Shown piece after piece: positions 36,786 to 49,300 of a stretch of 64,000 nt of DNA. Within the stretch, counting starts at the first letter, position 1; each line of letters opens with the position of its first letter. The DNA comes from Limonium bicolor (lineage: Eukaryota > Streptophyta > Magnoliopsida > Caryophyllales > Plumbaginaceae). The notes below the pieces were generated by a model. The model was not told the DNA's origin. It saw only the letters and a program-made list of their open reading frames with translations, and searched no databases. Location: contig CM041780.1 in assembly GCA_023374045.1 (NCBI GenBank), positions 168,016,085-168,080,084 on the forward strand, given 5' to 3'. The translations under genes were made by a program, and so were the position numbers.

Positions 36786-37140
36786 ATTTTTATTTGTCTT
36801 TTGGAACGTTTTATAACCGTTTTTTATGCCGGCTACGCAAATGGTCGAGCCTTTTAAAGAACGCGTTGTAAGCGTTATTTATACATTAATTTAAAAGAAC
36901 GCTTATCGCTAAAGCGTTTTTTAAAGCGGGTAAGGCGGCGGGAATCTACGAGGCATAAAGAACGCTTTCACCTTGAAGCGTTCTTTATGTCCGACTATGA
37001 AAAACACTTGCTTATTATAAGCGTTCTTTATGAAGATTTATAAAAAAACGCTTATCAAGACAAGCGTTCTTTATGTCATTTGGCGCAAGAGTATAAGAAA
37101 CGCTTATACATATAAGCGTTTCTTATATGGTCTTTTTTTT
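36786..37140. repeat. Left subterminal AACGCTT/AAGCGTT palindrome array
   Basis: At least five paired motifs such as AACGCTTATC..AAGCGTT and AGAACGCTTTCACC..GAAGCGTTCT, each a small hairpin. The right-hand counterpart is at about 40910-41180. Such arrays in CACTA elements bind the TnpA-type protein. Confidence 0.8.
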
Positions 37141-37720
37141 ATATTTTTATTTTTTATACAATTTATTACCCTCCGCGTAACACAAAATTAAAATCACAAA
37201 ATCATTCAAAACCTATTTGCATTGTATATACCATATCAACGAAACTGGTGAATTTTAATTAATATATAGATCAACAACATTACTCTTGTTTGCATTAATA
37301 TTATATACCAGCTAGCGCACATACGCTTAAGTGTAGTATCGATCAACTACAACATTTGTAACTAGCTAGTTAACCAAAATACTAAAAATGGTAACCAAAA
37401 TACTAAAAATGGTTCAAGTACTTCGATCATAACATGTACAATACAACCATTTGAAAAAAAGAAAAGATAGATCATGACTCATGACTTCTTCTGATCAATT
37501 TAGTGCTTTCAACACTTGTGTGCGCCCTCTCCTTATTGACAAACTTCAGATCGATCGGCTTGTGAATAAGTGTTTAGAAGAAATCAACAAGCTGCACAAC
37601 AGAATTATAAAAGCGATTAAGTGCACCATTTAAACTTATCCAAACATGCGCAAATAATTAAAATCACCAATTCAAACACAAAAGTACTTATAATACGTAC
37701 CTGAGAAGAAATTTCCAATT

Positions 37721-39304
37721 CGCTAAGACAGTTGTTACCTCTGTTGAAGATGAAAGTACCGACGATCATGATGATTCTTCTGCTGATACAAAGGAGACAG
37801 AAATAGAAAAATATGGTACAAAAGAGACAGAGGCAGATACAGATGAAATGATGAATGAAACTCAGAAACAGAGAGGTTGAAGAAATTGGCTAAATAGTTA
37901 AGTGAGGCTTCCACGAAGTAGAGTCCAGTGGCGATTAACGAATTACCGCGCATACTTCATGACCTTGAATGAAGAAAACAGTTTTCTAGAGTAGTTGTAT
38001 CAGAAGGATAAGAGGAACCTTAGTCGATTATGGTGGCATGGGGGACTATATGAAGATAAAGTGGTACCAGATCGCCCGGTTGATGAGTTTCATGACATGG
38101 ATGGAAACGGAGGTGGAGAAGGTAGACACTTCTCCATCTTCAGTTTGGATTGGATTCGCATCTTCTTTCAGTTTTGAACATCGATAGGTCGGAGAATCTT
38201 CAAACACTTGGACATGAATGTCTGTAGATTGCATGCAGTCAATTGGAATACTAGCCACACATTGTTGATGTGGGGTGCATCATACCTTTTAAAAAAACTA
38301 GATGAAAAACTCTTGGCAATTAAAAAGATTGAGAGATTCCCCCTAAGTATGATTCCCCCTGAGTTTGCATGTTAAGCGACTTTAACAAATGATAGCAATA
38401 AGTGACAGCTTTTATGTTATAATGTAACCTTAGTAGATAACTTTCTACTATGGTTATAGTATAACATAAAAGCTGTCTCTTATTGTGCATAGAAGTTGTC
38501 ACTTATTGCTGCTTCTATGCACAATAAGAGACAGCTTTTATGTTATACTATAACCATAGTAGAAAGTTATCTACTAAGGTTACAGTATAACATAAAAGAT
38601 GTCACTTATTGTGCATAAAAACTGTCACTTATTGCTATCATTTGTTAAAGTCGCTTAACATGCAAACTCAGGGGGAATCATACTTAGGGGGAATATCTCA
38701 ATCTTTTTAATTGCCAAGAGACCTTCATCTAGTTTTTTTTAAAAGATACGATGCACCCCACATCAACAGTGTGAGTAGTATTCCAAATGACTACATGCAA
38801 TCTACAGACAGTCATGTCCTAGCGTTTAAAGATTTCTCAGACCTATCGATGTTCAAAACTGAAAGAAGATCCAATCGAAACTGGAGATGGAGAAGTGTAC
38901 TACCTTCTCCATCTCCATCTCCATCCATAACACATGAAACTCATCAACCGGGAGATGTGGTACCACTTTATCTTCATATAGTCCCCCATGCCACCATATA
39001 ATTGACTAAGTTTCCTCTTATCCTCCTGATACCACTATTCTAGAAAACCGTTTTCTTCATTCAAGGTTATGAAGTATGCCGGTAATCCGTTAATCGCCAC
39101 CGGACTCTACTTCATGGCAGCCTCACTTAACTATTTAGCCAATTTCTTCAACCTCTCTGTTTCTGAGTTCTCATTCATCCTTTCATCTATATCTGCCTCT
39201 GTCTCTTTTGTACCATGTTTTTCTTCTTCTGTCTCTTTTGTATCAGTAGAAGAATCATCATGATCGTCGGTACTTTCATCTTCAACAGAGGCAGCAACCG
39301 TCTA
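37721..39304. repeat. ~1.58-kb long inverted repeat with 16-nt loop
   Basis: The left arm (about 37721-38495) and right arm (38512-39304) are inverted copies, roughly 90% or more identical by eye, separated by the 16-nt loop 38496-38511. The same peptide pattern (LIATGLYF..ASLNYLANFFNLSVSEF) reads outward on both arms, at 37735-37953 (-) and 39069-39263 (+), and the shared blocks have no recognisable gene. The inner 110 nt hold a second palindromic layer built on GTTATA(c/g)TATAAC-like and GACAGCTTTTATG words. A transcript through it would fold into a ~0.78 kb hairpin. Confidence 0.92.
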
Positions 39305-40909
39305 CATCGGCCAAATTCGTCTGACTTTTTATCCGATTTTCTCTGTGATGTTTCAGTGTTGTCCAGTTCTGATTGCTCGGTCTACTGAAGCTTCTACAGC
39401 GTACATACTAGTCAGAGGTGACTAAAGGAATCGAAAAGGAGAGAAGAAAGGTCGAGAAGGAAAATAAAGTTGGTGGGCCCGTCCAAGTTCAATTTTTTTT
39501 ATTATAGGTTGATGACGATCGAAGGTCATAGGCGCTAGCCAAAAAATGTAAAGGGATACTAAAATAATAACTACAAGAAATTAAGAAGCTGTAAGTAGCG
39601 CTAGAGGTCTCTAATATGGCCAATGGTGGTCATATAGATTTCCAAAACATTAGAGGGTTAATTGGAATGCCTAGCTTGACCGGATAACAACTCTGAGAAG
39701 AATGTGAAGGAACTTAAAAGTTTTTGATGTTGGTATTGGTAGAAACGTAGATAAACTTCTGGGTGGATGTTAAGGTAAAAGCAATATGGGGAAGGAGAAT
39801 ACGTCAGGCAAGCTGCCGTAATGCTATGCTTTGTAACTAATTAATACATCCTATAGTCATCTAATATTTGCACCCTAGATTATACTATAATATAATATAT
39901 ATCATTAATTAATACACCCTATAAATCTAACCAAATTAATTTCACCATATATACTATATTTGTATGCATGCCGAAACGCATTATATTACACATTAATTCC
40001 CAAGTCCATTAATTGTACCAGCAAGTAAAAATCAGCACATATATACTACAACAAATATAGTTATAAAAACAATCAGCACATATATAGTTATAAAAACCAG
40101 CGCGCAAGTCCGTTGGTCTACATGCAAAGTTATTCCCAAACACACGTACACACTTTATTCACGCCGTTAATCGATCCCAAACAAACAGATAAACAGAGTA
40201 TATATGTTCCCGATTAACAAGTTTCGTTTGCAAGCACACATAGGTTAACAACAAATGTGCGCGCCACAGTTTGTTTGCATGCAAAATTATTCCCAAACAA
40301 TACACACACAATATATTTCACGCCTTAATCACAAACAAACAGACGCCTTAGTCCTTAATCCCAAACAAACAGAGCATGTATATTTTTCCTGATTAAGAAG
40401 TTCGGTTTGCAAAATTACCTCATCAGCACAAGAATGGAGCCGACAGATCTAGCGCGCTTGTTCCTTTCGCTATACTTGGGGCCGGTTGTAATCCAGACGC
40501 CGCCGAAAGGGTCTGTTCCTGTTCGTGCGATTTGCAAAATCAAAATTAATTACTGAAGAGTATATATATGAAACTAAAGGATCGATAGGCATATATGTGT
40601 TCGCAGCACAATAATATTACCGATAGCGAGAGAGCTCGAGGCGCCGACGATTGATATCGACACATGCATCAACAGTTTGGCCGCCGGGTTGCAGAGAAAT
40701 GTTAGAAGCTAGTGAAGATGGCGAGCGCATATAGAAGAAAGGGGAAGAAAAGAGGCGTGCCGCGGCGGAATCGAAATGAAATTTAATTTGGGATGGTTTG
40801 GATTGAGATGTAGCTTAGCGTGTTTACAGAGAGCGTATACAGAGAGTGGTAGGGGAACAGTCGCGATTTGATTGACGAGAAGACTGGGCGGGAGGGATAT
40901 AATTCAGGT
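39305..40909. other. CACTA interior, no gene recognised
   Basis: AT-rich with repeated words such as CAAACAAACAGA and CACATATATA at 39960-40400. A slightly GC-richer stretch at 40430-40760 may be a captured host fragment but matches nothing I can name. Confidence 0.5.
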
Positions 40910-41180
40910 AACATAAAAAACGCTTCACTTAAGAAGCGTTTTTTATGCTAGCATAAAGAACGCTTCTTAAGTGAAGCGTTTTTTATGTTATCGTGCCTAA
41001 ACACATAAAAAACGCTTCATTTCTGAAGTGTTTTTTATACATGTCACTTTAAAGAACGCTTTGTAACAAAGCGTTGTTTTTGACTTTGGGCTTCATAACA
41101 AAAACAACGTTGTTTAAGATGTCCGGCCTATGATAAAAAAACGATTTACAATATAACCGTTGTTAAAGGGGCGTTGTTTA
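40910..41180. repeat. Right subterminal AACGCTT/AAGCGTT palindrome array
   Basis: Palindromes such as AAACGCTTCACTTAAGAAGCG and CGCTTCATTTCTGAAGTG, mirror of the left array at 36786-37140. Confidence 0.8.
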
Positions 41181-41203
41181 TTCTTTTTTTTCCAGCAGTG
41201 CTC

Positions 41204-42490
41204 CCCCGACTGACCATAATATCTTAGGCTGTAATGGATCTTGAAAACCAAACTACACTCAGATGGCACCATTGAGCGCGGAAAAGCACGCCTGGTAGCT
41301 CAGGGATATACTCAGACACATGGCGCTGATTACTTTGAGACTTTTAGTCCCGTCATTAAGCCTGTCACAATACGGTTGATACTTGCGCTAGCAGCTATGC
41401 GCACCTGGCCCATCACAGAAAATGTGTTTATGCGCCAACCTCCGGGCTTTACTAATCCTACAAACCTACTTTTGTTTGTAAACTCAAAAATTTCATCTAC
41501 GGTTTAAAACAGGCACCGCGTGCATGGTTTAATAAATTCAGTACCACCCTTGTCTCCCTGGGTAACTCAGCTTCAAAATCTAATCCATCTTTTTCATTTT
41601 TTCTTCTCAATCTGATCTCCTTTACCTGCTTGTATATGTTGATGATATTATCTTGACTGGCACATCCCAACATCTCATTCAACAGTTCATTGGTCGTCTT
41701 TCTAATTTTTTTCCAGTTTGAAACCTTGGCTCTCTAGCTTATTTTCTAGGGGTTCAAGTTACTCGCTCTGCCTCTGGTTTATATCTCTCTCAAGCCAAAT
41801 ACATTGATGACTTACTCTCTTTCGTAGTCTGTTGGGCAAACTTCAGTATTTCAGTCTCACCAGACCCGATGTTACCTTTGATGTCAACAAACTTTGCCAA
41901 TTTATGCATCATCCCACTCACCTTCACTGGTCTGCTCTCAAACGTGTCATTCGTTATCTTAATGGCACCAAACAGATTTTGTTGCATCTTCCCACTGCTT
42001 CTTCTCTCAATCTCACTGCATACACTGAGGCCGACTGGGCCACTAATCCAGATGATCGACGATCTACCTCTACCTATGCAATATATCTGGGCAAGTCTCT
42101 CATTTCCTGGAACTTCAAGAAACAGGATACGGTGGCTCGATCTTCTACTGAAGCTAAGTATCGAGCTATTGCCACCGGATCCACGAAACTCATCTGGATA
42201 CAACAACTGCTGCAGGAGCTGCGTGTTTCTTTGTCTCGGGCTCCAACTATTTTTTTGTGATAACCTTGGCGCTACTTACTTAGCAGCTAATCTAGTTTTA
42301 CATTACAAGACTAAGCATGTTGGTCTTGATGTGCACTTTGTTCGTGAAAGAGTCAACTCCCAAGGCTCTCACTGTCACTCATCTCTCTGGCACTGATCAA
42401 CTTGCTGATCTTCTTACTAAACCCCTTCCCTCAGGTCATTTTTTTGTATATACGATCTTTGCTTGGTTTAACCAATGCTCAGATCAAGGG
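41204..42490 (+). pseudogene. copia reverse transcriptase and RNase H, right part
   Basis: Resumes the polyprotein split by the CACTA element. Recognisable in order are [20 protein letters not shown], a FSPVIKP block, [10 protein letters not shown], the RT catalytic YVDDI (about 41635), YFLGVQVTRS, LGKLQYFSLTRPDVTFDVN, and the RNase H region with TEADWA..DDRRSTS, SWNFKKQ and ARSSTEAKYRA, then TKHVGLDVHFVRERV and a DQLADLLTKPL end. Several frame changes (near 41500, 41720, 41820 and 42260) and a stop break it. It cannot make a functional enzyme. Confidence 0.9.
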
Positions 42491-42492
42491 GG
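42486..42492 (+). other. Polypurine tract of the copia element
   Basis: AAGGGGG, two bases before the 3' LTR start at 42495. Confidence 0.8.
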
Positions 42493-42494
42493 CA

Positions 42495-42678
42495 TATTAA
42501 GTCCAGCTAGTATTTTGGGTCCTCTTAAGCCCATTCGATGTATAGGCTGGCCCTATTCTATTATCTTCTAGACTATTGTATTATTTGCTATAAAAGGACT
42601 CTCAATGTCCTTCTCTAAATAAATAATACAGAACATGAATTTCACTGTTATATTGCCCGTTCAATCTCAGTTTTAGTA
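42495..42678 (+). repeat. 3' LTR of the copia element
   Basis: 184 bp, same ends as the 5' LTR. Confidence 0.93.
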
Positions 42679-42683
42679 TTCTC

Positions 42684-43986
42684 CTCCCTCAGTTTATTAT
42701 ATACGTTCATATCTCCTCATGTTCTATCCTTTCAATTGTTGCACGTATATATGTTTTGGATGAAACCCAAATCCAAAATGGGTTTCTGGGTTCGTGGGAA
42801 ACAAGCAAAGACGAGATGCGAACTCTGAGTTTCCATCCTCGTTTTTTGTTGTTTACGTTTTGTTTTTGTCCTTCAAGTTTTTTTCTTCTGTATATCTCAC
42901 CACATGAAGAGCCACAGTGATGGCTCAAAGGGAAGAAAATCACTACCTGAGGATTGATCCTTAAAGATAGCGCCAGTTTCTCCCTTTCCCCTCCCCTCGT
43001 ATATGTTATCTTTTCTTGCATTCATTTATGTTCACATTGGCATCTTCTCGTAGGAACAACTCAAGGCTCATTTGTTTTCAATTATGAGTTTGTTTGTTTG
43101 TTTGTTTTCTCGGCTATATTTTTTTTTTCATTTCAATTTGGTCTATGATGGATTTGAAGTCTTCCCTATGTCTCCAACATACAACCTTGTACATATTGGT
43201 CTTTATATGTTCAAGTCATCGAGGTTTTCCTCCTAATTCGTCTTTCTTATATGCTTCGTTTTTGCTTAAGGAATATTATTTTGCATTTCGCTTTTCATTT
43301 CTGTTTTGTCTCTGTTAAACCAATATAATCTTGCCAATCATACAAGTACTGTCAAATTCGTTCAGAAAATGTAGGAAGTCTGGTGACTAGTAACCTTTAC
43401 GAGAAAGGGATTCACCCTCTCTTTTCGGTAACGTTTATGGGACTCATTCGTGTCTCATTTCATAGCCTTGTTAGGCATGCTTTACTGTCCCTTTGTCATT
43501 GAAAATTTTGACAGATCAGTGATTACTAATGCTTGCTTTGATGCTCTGAGATGATAAGGCAAGAGGATGTGTGTATGTTACTTTGTTATATACTATGTTC
43601 TGCTCCATTAACTCCCGCTGTAAGAGGGTCACATATGTTTGTAGCAAGAGGTTTGATCGATCCATGGGGTATACTCAATACTGATGCACATGCTTTCAGA
43701 GTTCAGCTTTTCTACCCTTCTTCTCACCATTTTCATTCATGTCTAGTAATTAACCCGGTTGCTCATATTATATGTTTCTTTTCCATCTTCTGTTTTGGTA
43801 TTCTTTCTTAACTCAGAGAAACACTCTTATCCCTTTAAGATAATGTGTGATTATGTTTCGGAGATGTGCTTTTTGTGTGATTATATATGTTTCTATCATT
43901 TGCTATGCGTAGTTCCCTATACTCATTGATGTCGAAGTAATGCAAGTAATTACTTTATCTGTTTTCTTCTGTTCAACTCGAGAATC
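42684..43986. other. Host DNA, no gene recognised
   Basis: T-rich noncoding sequence with a (TTTG)n run near 43090. Open frames on both strands are short and unmatched. It is continuous with 33689 in the pre-copia state and might belong to the same unknown transcript. Confidence 0.4.
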
Positions 43987-43991
43987 AACAT

Positions 43992-46323
43992 TGTAACACC
44001 CCGGATTTTCTAGCCTTTTATTTAGTTAGATAATTAATAATTTTAGTTTATTATTATGCAGCGGAATCAAATCCTAATCCGGGGCATTATTGCCACACTC
44101 GCAAATAAACGAGTGCTAAGGCCTAAACAATTATCTCACTAACAAACCTTTATTATTAATGAAAGAAATACAACGCACATAATAACAATCTTTTAAAATT
44201 GCAAAAGTCTCAAGCCTAAAATGAAATTCGATTGTAAATAACCAGTCTATGTGGAGTCGTCTTCCCAAACCCCAAGCACATCAACACCTGTGGCAGAAAT
44301 CCAAACAAACACAGAAAGAGCCACGATAAAGTCAGAGAAACTAAGTAAGCTACCACTTCACTTTGTAAAAACATATTCTCTTAAGAAATCATTTTTTTAC
44401 ATTATATTCACACAACAACATACAAATCATTTCACAATATTATCACACAACGGGAAAACAATCATTGCATAATACTTCATGTTTGGTTCTTAATAACCCA
44501 AAAATATATTAATCAGATTATTTTAATTATCTTCCTTGTCCCAACACACAGCCAGGACAAAACAACATTTCTCAACTTTTGGGTACAACACGCAGCTGTA
44601 ACCCGGACCCCAACACGCAGCCGGGAATCCAACTCACCACTAAATCCTTAAGTGTGCACACCCCCCAATAGTACAAATTACTAAGGAGAAGAAATAGAGC
44701 TAACTGTGTCCTAATGCGGCCCATAGTATCTCAAACTTATGCGTCCTAGTGTGGCCTGCATTTATCATCTCATTCATGTATACTAATACGACCCACATGT
44801 ACCATGGTTTTCTCTTTTTTAAAATTATTTGACAAATATCATTATTCATCACTTATTCTCATCATAATCCACACAGCCACAAATAAATTGTGCAATAAAT
44901 CATGGTGATTAAATAATTTCATTTTCACATAACATCTCACAAAAATTTCCACAATAATTCGGACTAATCACTTTTATAATCAAATAATCATATAACCATC
45001 GATCCCAACCATAATATTCTCAATATGTTAGTTCAACAATCATTGAGTTTCAAACCACAATCATACACACAAATTTCACATGTATTAAAATCTAGTGAAC
45101 GCAGTAACTTACCAGAAATTCGGGTGAAACTCGCACCGCAACCAACCGGTAAATAAAGCAATATTCCTCACTAACAAACTTAAGAGCCAAAAAATAATAA
45201 CGGGTATTATTAGATACCCGCATACATTAAATCCATAAATCATAATTATAAAATATATATATTTATATAAACATATAATAGTAACATATTATAATTCTGC
45301 TACAAATTAAACACTAGTTAAAACAAGAATTTAAATTAATAGTGTGCTAAATAGAATAAAAAGATCAGAGAAAACAAAATAATAATAGTGACGAATTAGC
45401 TAATGTCATCAGGGGTTGAGGGTGGAGTGGTGTACGTGAGTACTAGTTTTTTTTCCTTCTTTGACCGGTGAGTGAAGAGATAAGGTTGTACTTTACTCTT
45501 TTTTTATGTTGTGTGACAGAGTAGCAGAGAGAGATATGTGGATTTTGTTTATTTTCAAGTTTAGCATAGGAGAGAAAGATGAGAATTTTTTTCCCCTGTC
45601 AACCGAAAGAAAGGACAGAAAATGGGTAGAAGAGAAATAGAGACAATTACCCTTTTTCCGTGTGATCGTGAGTGAAGAGGGATGCACCCACAAGAGAGTT
45701 TTTGTAGCGGAAGAGAGTTTTGCGGGAGAGCAGAGTAAGAGAGCTGATGCTCAAAAGAAATCGCAGTGCTTAATTTATAGAAAGCGGAGGGGAAACCAAA
45801 AGAGAAAGAATACTAACCACTTAATCATTAAAGATAATTAAATTGTTTAGTTAAAATGAAAGAAAAGTTAGAGGTTAAGAAATATGAGAAGTTATGATTA
45901 ATTCGTCAAGTAAAATTAGGAAATATCAAAGGGTAAAAGTGATTTATTAATTAAAGTGGAAATATAAATAGTTAAAACTAGTTCAATAATAAAATCAGGA
46001 AAACTCAGAGGATAAATTGATTGATTAAAAATGACTTATTTAATATAGTAAAATTATAGTGGTATTTCAATCGTAACATTATTATTATGATTTACTTTTT
46101 TATAAATAAATATACCAAACTAACCTGATAAATACGATGATCATTACTACTACATTAAAAATCTTAACCAACTTATTTTCAAAATGGGTTATTTATTAAA
46201 ATGAATCATCTTTATTAAATACTATATAATATACTTATAAATTGTATAATATATACTTGCAATTTATGTCATATATTTGTAAACTTTATAACATTCGTAT
46301 TCTAAAATTTTAGGGTTATTTCA
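43992..46323 (-). mobile_element. Solo LTR, 2.3 kb
   Basis: The + strand runs TGTAACACCCCGG...GGTTATTTCA, flanked by target duplication AACAT at 43987-43991 and 46324-46328. In sense (minus) it reads TGAAATAACCC...GGGGTGTTACA, the same terminal type as the 9741 and 18610 LTRs. No coding region is present. A CACTCG/CGAGTG stem-loop at 44096-44115, after a GCAGCGGAA word, occupies the place of the conserved stem-loop in related LTRs. Confidence 0.9.
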
Positions 46324-46328
46324 AACAT

Positions 46329-49300
46329 TCTCCTTATCTCCTATATTTGTGTTTGTTGTATTGTTTCTATCGACTGGAGTTTTTTTTAGACCGGCAATAA
46401 GGTAGTGTATATGTTTGTGATCGTTAATGTGGCCATAATTGAAAGAACAAACGTGATTAGCACTTAGGCTTTACAACTCCCCAATCTGATTAAGTGTTAG
46501 AATTTACCCCTAAAAAAAGAGAAAGAAAGAACCGAGTGAACTGAATTCATCAACCTCCCCCTCAGGTTTCATGTTTTTGGTTTCAGTAAGTCAGTTTAGG
46601 ACCCTTCAATCATTAATTGAAAAAACAGAAAATAGAAAAGCATAAAGGAGCAGAGATTCAGTTTGGGTCTCATTAATCGGCTAACATTTAAGATTTACGA
46701 ACTTTAGATCTAGGGTCTTTATCTTTGTGTTTAAGTATTTTAACTTGACATTCCTATTTGGTCATGAAAAGAAAAGTACTAATGAGATTAAGAAAAATAA
46801 TTGACAAATCATTCCTCTTTTGTCGGTTTTGTTGATATTGATATTAGTAAGTTCTAGATTTTGGTTTTGATTTTTTTTTTTGGTTTATTCAGATTTGTTT
46901 GGCCCCTAGAAGATAAAAAAACGAAAAAAATGGAAAAGGGCTTATTAAGTTAATTAGCAACCCTTAGGAACCACATGTTACTTAATTACAACTCAGAGCT
47001 TACAAAGAAAATAAGAAGAGAAACAAATGCATATGCATAAATTTTGGATTTAATTTTCATGTTGTACTTATTGGTTGTTTGTCTTCATCTTTATTTCATG
47101 ATTATTTGTTTCCATTATATGCTACATGTTATATAGATTAGCTTGCTATTTGTTGGGCTAAGCAAGCCCAATATAGAGGCCTAATTTGAAGGAAGCCTTA
47201 GACAGCCCATAGTTTCCCCACTCTAGAAAAGCTCTGGAATAAGGTGTTCTTCATGCATGACAGGTCGTAGACATGGCCATGTGAGAAACACCTTTCTATT
47301 ATCTTTAAAAAGATTCAAACAATCCATAATTGTCAGATTAAAATTCACGATCAATGATCCAATTTAAAAATCAAAATCAAATTTCCAAAAAATAGGGGGA
47401 GAATTCCACCTAAGGCTTGTTCCCAAAAATAAAAAATCATTCATCCCAAAATTGCCTCCCAAAACTCCATTTTACCTTGCAATAATAAAAAAAAACATTT
47501 TAAGATTTCAAAAATCCATAAAAACCGGATAATAAATAAAAAGAACATTCAAAATCATTTTTAAAAAATAAAAATCCAAAACTCAGAAATTATTTTCTTT
47601 TTTTAGCTCCAAAATTCATAAACTCGAAAAACCAAAATCTACTATACTCAAAAGTCAAAATTCTTTCTAAAACCCAAAATCATCAAAAAATGAAAGTTCT
47701 AAAAAAAACCATTACAAGAATGGCCCAAAACCTATCCCTTAAAAGTTCAAGCCCAAATCGGTCCAAGCCCAAATCGGTCCAAGCCCGAATTGAATTAGAG
47801 GTCCAACTCTAAAACCCATTTCAGGCCCAAGTTTGGAGCTCATTTCAGCCCAAACCTCTAGGCCCATTTCGACTAAAACCTCAAAGCCCATATTTGACCC
47901 AATTGCAAAGCCCATGTTTGGCCCAATTATAAAGCCCATGTGTCGGCCCAATTGCACAGCCCATTTGTAGCCCAATTTTAAAACCCCATCCGGTCAAATT
48001 TCAAAGCCCAGCCCGACCCGATATGCCCAAACTCAACCCAATAAACCCAAACTTGGCCCAACAATTCATTCCCAAAACCATTATAAAAATGGACCAAAAT
48101 CCAAATTAAGTCCCTTGCAACTCATCTTTAAAAAAATGCATTACAAAAACATAAGCCCCATCACAAAAATTCAAAAATCCAATTTTAAAATTCCTTCAAA
48201 AAAAATCTTTCACAAATATCCAATCATTTTCAAAATTCTAGATTCCAAGTAGTTCAACTCAATCATCAATCAAAACATTATTTTTCTTCAATTCAAATCT
48301 CATCAAAATATTCCAAATTCAAAAGGAACCATTTTGTGGAAAATTTAAAAGATAATTCTTCTCAAACATGCAGTAATTTTTTCACACATAACCAAAAGTT
48401 CTTCTAAACATTTCTCAAAATTCAGTGTTTCTCTACCTAAAAATCCTGAACAAATTCAAATGGCAATTCTTTTAAATTTTTTTTCAAACAAGCTCAAAAT
48501 TAAATCTCTTTTTCGAGGGACAGGAAATGTCTACCATTTTCAAATTATTTATTGCCTAAGTTAGACATCACTTGTCTCTCTTCCAAAATTAATCCAAGGT
48601 GGGGCACTGGGGTCGTAACATCCGTTGTCAAAGTCTGGATTGATTTGACAGGGCATTAGGGTGATCAACTTCCCCTAATTGCAGCCTGAGTTTTTCCAAA
48701 GCAGGGTGCTAGAGATGTAACTGTCTTCCTAGTTGCAGCCTGGATTTAGAATCGTCTGATTCCCTTCTACTCAATTTCAACGTTTTCGGTTTTCAATGTT
48801 TTAAAACCCAGGAGTTAGAGGTGTTATTAGGGTTTGAGCGAGGGTATCTCACTCATGGTGTTCCTCTTTAAACTCTAATTTCGACATAAATACATTGCCT
48901 CATTTTTTGAGCCTCCACACTTACCATCAATTAAGTGTCGTGTTCGAGGGAGTACATGGGTGATCTTTCGGAATCATTCACCTCTTTCAATATAAAACAA
49001 CTTTTGGTTTTTAAAAAAAAATTAAGAGAGACAATTTTTGAAGAATCTTTCCTTCAATAGTTCAGTCCACCACATCCGCCCTTCAATCCCTGAACCTATT
49101 TAAATCTCTCGACTTATTTAGAACCCCATTGCTCTTCAAAACTTTAAATCCCATATTCCTTAGAGTTTAAGCCCTTTTAGAAATACCGGACTCATAGAAC
49201 CCTGAATCCTTACTCGAACTCCAACATCAGTGGATAATCCCGACAACCCAACCAAACATCACAAAATGACCAAAATACCTTCCAATCCTCGATCATCTCG

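Larger units (their letters stand above)
36756..41200. mobile_element. Non-autonomous CACTA-type DNA transposon (4.4 kb)
   Basis: Ends are inverted repeats beginning CACTGCTGGAAAAAAAA and continuing GAATAAACAAC on both sides (about 30 bp). The 3-bp target duplication CTC lies at 36753-36755 and 41201-41203. Removing the insert restores the copia frame through V-P-P-P-T-D-H-N. CACT(A/G) ends with 3-bp TSDs define the CACTA/EnSpm superfamily. Subterminal regions carry many short palindromes around AACGCTT/AAGCGTT, the expected transposase-binding arrays. No transposase is present. The interior holds a large inverted repeat (37721-39304). Confidence 0.9.
33695..42678 (+). mobile_element. Ty1/copia retrotransposon with 184-bp TA...TA LTRs
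   Basis: Target duplication TTCTC lies at 33690-33694 and 42679-42683. LTRs are 33695-33878 and 42495-42678, each 184 bp, starting TATTAAGTCC and ending TTTTAGTA, so the termini are TA...TA rather than TG...CA. The primer site and polypurine tract are intact. Gene order GAG-INT-RT-RNaseH is that of Ty1/copia. Multiple frameshifts and stops make it non-autonomous. A 4.4 kb CACTA-type element interrupts the reverse transcriptase; without it the element is about 4.5 kb. Confidence 0.95.

Noticed and set aside
47739..47975. Minus-strand 78-codon frame with MGF/GP repeats.
   Set aside because: Product of the degenerate GCCCA repeat, not a protein gene.
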